Source: Thermaerobacter marianensis (GTDB taxonomy: Bacteria > Bacillota > Sulfobacillia > DYIH01). Taken from it: a DNA stretch of 8,968 nucleotides. The notes under the pieces are model-generated. The model worked only from the letters and a program-made list of their open reading frames with translations, was not told the DNA's origin and ran no database searches. Numbering within the stretch: position 1 is the stretch's first letter; each line of letters opens with the position of its first letter. The stretch spans positions 5,695 through 14,662 of the forward strand of contig DYIH01000022.1 of the NCBI GenBank assembly GCA_020723785.1, in the 5' to 3' direction. The position numbers were made by a program, and so were the translations under genes. Shown piece by piece: positions 1 through 5,236 of this stretch.

Positions 1-724
1 GTTCGCCGTAGCCGTTGATCGTCCCCTGCACCTGCCGCGCCCCCCGGCGCACCGCCTCCAGGGCGTTGGCCACCGCCAGCCCGGCGTCGTTGTGGGTGTG
101 GATGCCGAGCGGCGTCCCAATAGCCGCCGCGACGGCGCCGACGATCTCCCCCACCTCGTGGGTCAGGGCACCGCCGTTGGTGTCGCACAGCACCAGCCAG
201 CCGGCCCCCCCGCGCTCGGCGGCCCGCAGAACGGCCAGGGCGTAGTCGGGGTTGGCCTTGTACCCGTCGAAGAAGTGCTCGGCGTCAAAGACGACCTCGG
301 CGACGCGTTCCTTGAGGAAGGCGACGGTGTCCTCGATCATGGCCAGGTTCTCGTCCAGGGTGGTGCCCAGGGCTTCGGTGACGTGCAGGTCCCAGCTCTT
401 GCCGAAGACGGTGACCACCGGGGTGCCGGCATCGAGGAGGGCGCGCACGTTGGGGTCGCGGGCCGCCTTCCGGCCGGGCCGCCGCGTGCTGCCGAAGGCG
501 GCCAGGCGGGCGTGGCGCAGGCCGAGGCGGCGCGCCTGCCGGAAGAACTCCATGTCCTTGGGGTTGGAACCGGGCCAGCCGCCCTCGACGATGTCGATAC
601 CGAAGGCGTCCAGCCGCTCGAGGATGCGCATCTTGTCCTTGAGGGAGAAGGCGAGGCCGGCCATCTGGGAACCGTCCCGCAGGGTCGTATCGTAGATCAG
701 CACCCGCCCGGGGCCTGAAGCCAA
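1..724 (-). CDS. cimA: Citramalate synthase (partial, N-terminal 241 codons)
   Basis: This enzyme condenses pyruvate with acetyl-CoA to (R)-citramalate, the first step of the threonine-independent route to isoleucine. The N-terminal HMGL-like TIM barrel is clear: YDTTLRDG at residues 11-18 (Arg16, and Asp17 as the likely metal ligand), EGGWPGSNPKD at 47-57 (typical of CimA rather than LeuA), FDAEHFFDGY at 147-156, LCDTNGG at 179-185, and the HTHNDAGLA metal and catalytic motif at 209-217. The 3' part, with the rest of the barrel and the LeuA-type regulatory domain, lies beyond the left edge; the family is usually about 520 residues. The start is TTG at 724-722, preceded by GGAAGGAGGG with six bases between AGGAGGG and the TTG. 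A 62-nt gap follows cobU, so it may be cotranscribed or have its own weak promoter. Homocitrate and isopropylmalate synthases are relatives, but the GGWPGSNPKD signature favours CimA. Confidence 0.93.
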   Translation of the reverse strand, partial: MASGPGRVLIYDTTLRDGSQMAGLAFSLKDKMRILERLDAFGIDIVEGGWPGSNPKDMEFFRQARRLGLRHARLAAFGSTRRPGRKAARDPNVRALLDAGTPVVTVFGKSWDLHVTEALGTTLDENLAMIEDTVAFLKERVAEVVFDAEHFFDGYKANPDYALAVLRAAERGGAGWLVLCDTNGGALTHEVGEIVGAVAAAIGTPLGIHTHNDAGLAVANALEAVRRGARQVQGTINGYGE

Positions 725-786
725 GTAGGGCCCTCCTTCCGCGTCGAGATCAGGATAGCACGCGGGGGGGGACGGCCACAAGGAGG
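725..786 (-). other. 62-nt spacer between cobU and cimA
   Basis: I see no terminator hairpin here. The plus strand carries a run of eight G (764-771). On the minus strand a weak promoter-like pair can be drawn, TTGTGG, 18 nt, TATCCT, but each box has only 3-4 matches to consensus, so I do not call it a promoter. cimA is most simply read as the next gene of the same operon. Confidence 0.4.
731..740 (-). promoter_or_regulatory. Ribosome-binding site that fixes the TTG start of cimA
   Basis: On the minus strand the sequence reads GGAAGGAGGG, then CCCTAC, then TTG. The near-perfect anti-16S complement at 6-nt spacing is the reason for choosing this TTG; no in-frame ATG lies nearby. Confidence 0.75.
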
Positions 787-1344
787 CTACTTTATCCGCA
801 CGGGAATACCGGCCACGCAGAGGTAGACCCGGCTGGCGCGGGCCGCCAGGCGCTGGTTCGCTTCCCCTTGGACGTCGCGGAAGGCGCGGCCCAGTGGCGC
901 CGCGGGCACGACACCGCATCCGACCTCGTTGGAAACGACGATCACCGGCGCGGGAAAGCGTTCCGCCGCCACGGCCAGCAAATCCGCACGCTCAAGGATG
1001 GCCTCGCGGTCCAGCCCCTCCAGCAACAGGTTGGAGACGAAACCCGTCAGGCAATCGAGCAGCACGGCTTCAAACCCGCCGCGGGCGTGCTCGGCCAGGA
1101 CGGCCGCCGGGTCCCGCGGCGCCTCGACCGTCCGCCAGCCCGGGGGGCGCCGGGTCCGGTGCCAGGCGACGCGTTCGGCCATTTCCCCGTCGGTGACCAC
1201 GCCGGTGGCTATGTAAAGAACGCGTCCGCCCCGGGAAGCGGCCTGCGCTTCGGCGAAGCGGCTCTTGCCGCTGCGGACGCCGCCCAGGACAAGGGTGAGA
1301 CCGGCCGCCGGGCCGGTTTCTTTCGGGTCATCACGGGGAGTCAA
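787..1344 (-). CDS. cobU: Adenosylcobinamide kinase / adenosylcobinamide-phosphate guanylyltransferase
   Basis: A cytoplasmic bifunctional enzyme of cobalamin nucleotide-loop assembly. It phosphorylates adenosylcobinamide and then transfers GMP from GTP to give adenosylcobinamide-GDP, the substrate of cobalamin synthase. At 185 residues it has the normal family length. Visible motifs are the P-loop GGVRSGKS (21-28), the IATG...D.EM..R...H block (45-62) with His62 as the likely guanylylated histidine (equivalent to His46 of Salmonella CobU), LLDCLTGFVSNLLLE in the middle, and VVSNEVGCGVVP...GRAFRDVQGEANQ near the end. The TTG start overlaps the TGA stop of the HD gene as TTGA. A GGAGGT ribosome-binding site lies 11 nt upstream, inside the HD gene. 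Translational coupling to the HD gene is therefore likely. No other cob gene is visible in the window, so this copy may serve salvage or be one piece of a dispersed pathway. Confidence 0.95.
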   Translation of the reverse strand: MTPRDDPKETGPAAGLTLVLGGVRSGKSRFAEAQAASRGGRVLYIATGVVTDGEMAERVAWHRTRRPPGWRTVEAPRDPAAVLAEHARGGFEAVLLDCLTGFVSNLLLEGLDREAILERADLLAVAAERFPAPVIVVSNEVGCGVVPAAPLGRAFRDVQGEANQRLAARASRVYLCVAGIPVRIK

Positions 1345-2654
1345 CAGGTGGCGGCACCTCCGGACACCAGCAGCGACCGGGCCTCGTCCCGGCAGTCCTC
1401 GGGCACGAAGAGGTTCAAACCGGTGCGCGGGCCGGCGGCCAGGGCGCGGATCAGCGGTGAAACCTCCGAGACCTCGCGCATCAGGCCGTCTTTTTCGACG
1501 ATCAGAATGGGCACGGGCGCCTTGCGCCCGGCACCTTTCACGGCGCCGCCCGCGGCCCCGTCCGGGTGGCGGACGTAGTAATCGTAGGCCACGTCGGAGG
1601 CGCGGTCAATGGCGAAGTAGTAGCGGGCATCCCAGCCGCGGCGCCCGACCAGTTCGCGGACCGCCTCCACCGCGTCCGGGGGCGCGTCATCGACCGGGTC
1701 GGCGAAAACCGGCTTCAGCAACCGCCGGTTCAGGAAGCGCCCGGCCAGGTCGCGCAGGACCTGATCGGCGGCCGCCGTCCAGATCTTGACGGCGTGGAGC
1801 ACGTCGACGTCGTCGACAGCCAGCAGGTCGCCCAGGCCGGGCGCGCCGGCCAGGAACGGACGCAGCGCCGGCGGGACCGGCGCGGCCTCGGGGCCGCGGT
1901 CCAGGGTGAGGTCGCGGACCCGCTCCAGGAGGCGCCGGAAGAGGACCTCCTGAGCGCGTGTCGTCTTGTGGAAATAGACCTGCCAGTACATGAAGTAGCG
2001 GGCCAGCAGGTATTCCTCGACATTGGCCAGGCCCTTGCGGCTGACGACGACCTGCTCGCCGGCCACGGCCATGGTGTAGATCAGCCGCTCCAGGTCGAAG
2101 CGTCCGTAGGTGGCGCCGGTGTACAGGGCGTCCCGCAGGAGGTAATCCATGCGGTCCACGTCAAGTTGCCCCGAAACCAGGGAGGACAGGTAGCGGACCG
2201 GGTGGGTCCCGTCCAGGACGGCCAGGACCCGCTCCGGCAGGGCCGGGTCGTGCCGGCGCAGGACGCGGTTGACCCCGGTGCCGTCCAGGATGATGCGCCT
2301 GGTCCACGCTTCGTGGCTCAGGTGGGCGCAGCAGGTATGTTCCCAGAGATGTGAAAAGGGGCCGTGGCCCAGATCGTGGAGCAGGGCCGCGGCCAAGGCG
2401 GCAAGGCGGTCGACCGGCTCCGGGGTGAGGCCGAGGTCACGGAACCTTTTCAGGACGCGCTGCATGACGTGCAGCACGCCGATGGCGTGACTGAACCGGC
2501 TGTGTTCCGCGCCATGGTAGGTGCCGTAGGAGGCGCCCAGCTGCCGGATGCGCCGCAGGCGCTGGAACTCCGGCGTGTCGATGAGCGCCAGGAGCAGGTC
2601 GTCTTCGACGGTGATGAAGTCGTGGACCGGGTCGCGGAAGACCTTCTCAGCCAC
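1341..2654 (-). CDS. HD-domain phosphohydrolase (COG1078 / SAMHD1-like, dNTPase-related)
   Basis: A 437-residue soluble protein of the HD superfamily group that includes bacterial dGTPase-like enzymes and SAMHD1. The N-terminus FRDPVHDFI (6-14) is typical of the COG1078 family. Metal-site residues are complete: HSRFSH (51-56, with Arg53 and His56), HDLGHGPFSH (93-102, with His93 and Asp94), and LDVDRMDYLLRD (164-175, with Asp167 matching SAMHD1 Asp311). The protein should therefore be an active metallophosphohydrolase. By family it probably acts on (deoxy)nucleoside triphosphates or a related nucleotide; the exact substrate cannot be read from sequence. The start is GTG, preceded by GGAAGGGGAG, and it overlaps the end of the thioesterase gene by 8 nt. 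Its own last codons carry the cobU ribosome-binding site. Its place beside cobU looks like a conserved housekeeping neighbourhood rather than a pathway link, but that is inference. Confidence 0.9.
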   Translation of the reverse strand: MAEKVFRDPVHDFITVEDDLLLALIDTPEFQRLRRIRQLGASYGTYHGAEHSRFSHAIGVLHVMQRVLKRFRDLGLTPEPVDRLAALAAALLHDLGHGPFSHLWEHTCCAHLSHEAWTRRIILDGTGVNRVLRRHDPALPERVLAVLDGTHPVRYLSSLVSGQLDVDRMDYLLRDALYTGATYGRFDLERLIYTMAVAGEQVVVSRKGLANVEEYLLARYFMYWQVYFHKTTRAQEVLFRRLLERVRDLTLDRGPEAAPVPPALRPFLAGAPGLGDLLAVDDVDVLHAVKIWTAAADQVLRDLAGRFLNRRLLKPVFADPVDDAPPDAVEAVRELVGRRGWDARYYFAIDRASDVAYDYYVRHPDGAAGGAVKGAGRKAPVPILIVEKDGLMREVSEVSPLIRALAAGPRTGLNLFVPEDCRDEARSLLVSGGAATC

Positions 2655-3213
2655 CGCCTTCTCCCCTTCCGATCCGCTGCAGCCGTTCGCGGCGGCGCGC
2701 CTCGGCCGCCCGGTAGCGTTCCCGGTCGGCCTCGGTCTCGGGCCGTACCGGCGGCACCGCGGCCGGGCGCCCGGTTTCGTCGAGGGCGACGAAGGTGAGG
2801 TAGGAGGTGCAGGTGTGCCGGCGCTCGCCGGTGCGCAGGTTCTCCGAGTAGACCTGGACCTCGACCTCCATGGAGGTGCGGGCGGCGTAGTTGACGCGGG
2901 CCTGGAGGATGATGGCGTCGCCGACCTTGATCGGCCGGTGGAAGTCGAGGCTGTCCATGGAGGCGGTGACCACCGCCCGCCGGCAGTGGCGGGAGGCGGC
3001 CATGCCGGCGGCGATGTCGATCAGGTACATGACCCGCCCGCCCAGGCAGTTCCCCAGGAGGTTGGCGTCGTTGGGCAGGACGAGTTCCATCATTTCCACC
3101 GCAGAGGCCGACGGCGGGTTGCCGGGCTGGCCGGCGGCGGGCAGACCGGCGGCAGGCTGGCCGGCGGTAGGCTGGCCGGCGGCATCGGCGGGGCGGTTCG
3201 TGGCATCGGTCAA
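2647..3213 (-). CDS. Hotdog-fold acyl-CoA thioesterase (COG1607 type)
   Basis: The product of 188 residues hydrolyses acyl-CoA thioesters, with unknown chain preference. The hotdog core runs from about 38 to 155: MMELVLPNDANLLGNCLGG (41-59, with Asn51), VMYLIDIAAGMAA (61-73, with Asp66 as candidate catalytic acid), VVTASMDSLDFHRPIKVGD (81-99), ARTSMEVEVQVYSE (111-124) and the strand SYLTFVALDETGRP (137-150). The C-terminal 30 residues are charged and probably helical. Residues 11-30 are four copies of a pentapeptide (A/T)AG(Q/L)P, an odd N-terminal extension encoded by a 15-bp tandem repeat. The start is TTG (3213-3211), because GAAAGGAGGT lies 7 nt upstream; longer reading of the same frame would run into the upstream gene. 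The 3' end overlaps the HD gene start by 8 nt. Confidence 0.88.
   Translation of the reverse strand: MTDATNRPADAAGQPTAGQPAAGLPAAGQPGNPPSASAVEMMELVLPNDANLLGNCLGGRVMYLIDIAAGMAASRHCRRAVVTASMDSLDFHRPIKVGDAIILQARVNYAARTSMEVEVQVYSENLRTGERRHTCTSYLTFVALDETGRPAAVPPVRPETEADRERYRAAEARRRERLQRIGRGEGGG
3125..3184 (-). repeat. Four tandem copies of a 15-bp unit inside the thioesterase gene
   Basis: On the plus strand the units start at 3125, 3140, 3155 and 3170. Units 1, 3 and 4 differ only at the last two bases (GGCTGGCCGGCGG followed by CG, TA or CA), and unit 2 has AGA in place of TGG. A 15-bp period keeps the reading frame, giving the peptides AAGQP, TAGQP, AAGLP and AAGQP at residues 11-30. Confidence 0.9.
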
Positions 3214-3220
3214 GGGCGTG

Positions 3221-3230
3221 ACCTCCTTTC
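3221..3230 (-). promoter_or_regulatory. Strong ribosome-binding site of the thioesterase gene
   Basis: The minus strand reads GAAAGGAGGT followed by CACGCCC and TTG. It fills most of the 19-nt gap after the TAA stop of the activator gene and decides the TTG start. Confidence 0.8.
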
Positions 3231-3232
3231 GT

Positions 3233-5236
3233 TTATCCGGGAAACGTCGTGCTCTCGATAAAGACCTCCTGGAAATCCGGCCGCATGGCCAACGGGACGT
3301 GGCGCACGCGCCGGACGACCAGTTCCAGGGTTTCCCGTGCCGCACGGGACAGCAGCGCCTGGCGGGCGCCGGCGGCGGTGGCGTTGCCGATGGGCCGCAC
3401 CCGTTCGGCCGGGACAGGCGGCAGGAGGCCGATGGCCAGGGCGCTCTCCTCCCGGACGTAGTTGCCGAACGTGCCCGCCAGAAGCACCTCTGCCAGGTCC
3501 TCGGGCCGGATACCCCGTTCGGTCAGCAGGACGTTGATCCCGGCCCGGATGGCACCCTTGGCCAACTGGAGCTGACGCACGTCCTTCTGGGTCAGGGTGA
3601 CGGCGGTGCCGGACGCGCCGGCAGCTTCCCCGGCGGGTAGGGCGGCGGTGTCCCGGGCGCGCGAGCCGGACGGTTCGCCCGGCCAGGCCAGGACAAACCA
3701 GTTGCCCCCCTTGTCAAGGCGCCGGGCTACCGCCGGGGGCAGGGCGCCACGCCGGTCGGGCCGGAACCGCCCCGACGGGTCAAGGACGCCGGCGTTCAAA
3801 AGCGCGGCCACCGCGTCCACCAAGCCGGAGCCGCAGAGGCCCAGGGCGGGGCCGCCACCGATGACATCCAGACGGACATCATCGTCTATGGCCACGGCCT
3901 GGATCGCCCCGGGCAGGGCACGCATCCCGTGGGCGATGGCGCCCCCTTCGAAGGCCGGCCCCGCCGGGGCGCTGCAGGCCAGTATGCCTGTGCTGTCGCC
4001 CAACAGGATCTCGCCATTGGTCCCCAGGTCGATGACCAGCACCGGCGCCCCGGCCTCCCAGAGGCGGGTGGCCAGGAGGACGGCGGCTATGTCGGAGCCG
4101 GCGAACCCGGCGATGCAGGGCAGGCAGTACACCGCGCCGCGGGGATGGATGGCCAGACCCACCTCGCCGGCCGCGACCGTCAGGGGTCCGGTGACGGCAG
4201 GCACGTAGGGCGCCAGGCCGAGGGGTTCGACGTCCAGGCCCAGGAACAGATGGTGCATGGCCGTGTTCCCGACGACGGAAGCGGCGTAGACGGAGGGGGG
4301 GTCGACGTCCAGCCGGCGGCAGAGTCCGTGGATGAGGTCGTTCAGGGCGGCCACCACCCGCTTCTGAAGTTCCCGCCGCCCCTCGTGATGGAAGGCGTGG
4401 CCCAGGCGGGTCATCAGGTCGGCACCGAAGGCGGCTTGGGGGTTCGGCGCCGAGGCGGCGGCCAGTTCCACGCCGGTGGCCAGGTCGACCAGGGAGGCGG
4501 CAAGCGTGGAGGTACCGATGTCCAGGGCCACGCCGAGCAGGCGCCGGCTGGTGTCGCCGGGTTCGACGGCCAGGACGCGTCCGCCCGCCCGGACCACGGT
4601 CACCCGGTGGCCCCCCTGGCGGAGCGAGCCGGGCAATTCCCGCAGCATGTCCAGGGACGGCTGTGCGGCGGGCGGTTCCGGGAGGGCCTGGGACAGGCGT
4701 TCCCAGTCGCCCCGGTAGTCCTCGTGGGCCGGCGGAGCAACCTCGGCGGTAACCTTCTCCACCAGCGGTTCCAGGGGAAAGCCGCCCGCGCCGGCGGACG
4801 CCTCCGCCTCCATGAGTCCGGCCTTGCGCGCCGCGTCGACGAAGGCTCCTCCCGCGGCCCCCTGTGCTGCGGCCGACTCAGCGGCGGCGAATGCGCCGGC
4901 CTGCCCCGCGGCGGGGGGGACGGCCACCCCGGCGGCGACCGCTTCCACGGCCATGCCCGGCTGGGGCAGGTGCTGGCAAGCCAGGCGGAACCCCCGCCCC
5001 AGATCGGCCGTGGTGAACCAGCGGCGGTCGGCGGCGGTCGGATCGGGCCGGACGTCGCCCGCCAGGCGGATGCGGCAGCGGCCGCACTTGCCCCGGCCGC
5101 CGCAGGGGCTTTCCACCGGGGCGCCGGCGTCGAAGAGGGAACGGTTCAGCGGAACGACGGCGGGGAGCAGCAGGGTCCGGCCGGCGAAGGAGACCGCCAC
5201 CGTGCCCTCCCCCGCAGCCGGTCGAACGGCGCTCAC
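3233..5236 (-). CDS. [2Fe-2S] / ASKHA corrinoid reductive activator (RACo/RamA-like, DUF4445)
   Basis: A 667-residue protein of the family that reactivates cobalamin methyltransferases by ATP-driven one-electron reduction of inactive Co(II). An N-terminal plant-type ferredoxin domain carries Cys45, Cys51, Cys54 and Cys87 (SPCGGRGKCGRC, then LACQHL), a complete [2Fe-2S] ligand set. A variable Ala-rich linker follows (about 100-190). The ASKHA ATPase-like part has LLGVALDIGTSTLAASLVD (233-251, phosphate-1), VVGNTAMHHLFLG (321-333), VLVIDLGTNGEILLG (399-413, phosphate-2), CSAPAGPAFEGGAI (421-434), LCGSGLVD (467-474) and LLAGTFGNYV (585-594). The GTG start overlaps the metH stop as GTGA with only a weak GGGGCGG upstream, pointing to translational coupling with metH. 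Because that MetH lacks its own activation domain, MetH is the obvious client. It could also serve other corrinoid proteins elsewhere. The frame stays open upstream inside metH, but that extension shows no ferredoxin-like sequence. Confidence 0.87.
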   Translation of the reverse strand: MSAVRPAAGEGTVAVSFAGRTLLLPAVVPLNRSLFDAGAPVESPCGGRGKCGRCRIRLAGDVRPDPTAADRRWFTTADLGRGFRLACQHLPQPGMAVEAVAAGVAVPPAAGQAGAFAAAESAAAQGAAGGAFVDAARKAGLMEAEASAGAGGFPLEPLVEKVTAEVAPPAHEDYRGDWERLSQALPEPPAAQPSLDMLRELPGSLRQGGHRVTVVRAGGRVLAVEPGDTSRRLLGVALDIGTSTLAASLVDLATGVELAAASAPNPQAAFGADLMTRLGHAFHHEGRRELQKRVVAALNDLIHGLCRRLDVDPPSVYAASVVGNTAMHHLFLGLDVEPLGLAPYVPAVTGPLTVAAGEVGLAIHPRGAVYCLPCIAGFAGSDIAAVLLATRLWEAGAPVLVIDLGTNGEILLGDSTGILACSAPAGPAFEGGAIAHGMRALPGAIQAVAIDDDVRLDVIGGGPALGLCGSGLVDAVAALLNAGVLDPSGRFRPDRRGALPPAVARRLDKGGNWFVLAWPGEPSGSRARDTAALPAGEAAGASGTAVTLTQKDVRQLQLAKGAIRAGINVLLTERGIRPEDLAEVLLAGTFGNYVREESALAIGLLPPVPAERVRPIGNATAAGARQALLSRAARETLELVVRRVRHVPLAMRPDFQEVFIESTTFPG

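Noticed and set aside
745..786. Promoter or terminator between cobU and cimA
   Set aside because: Best promoter boxes match consensus poorly and no hairpin with U-tract exists; the G8 run is only a homopolymer.
1566..2354. 262-codon plus-strand frame opposite the HD gene
   Set aside because: Shadow frame; the minus strand carries intact HD-domain motifs.
3214..3345. Upstream extension of the thioesterase frame into the activator gene
   Set aside because: A strong GAAAGGAGGT at 7 nt from TTG 3213 sets the start, and the extension is Arg/Trp-rich antitypical sequence overlapping the end of the activator gene.
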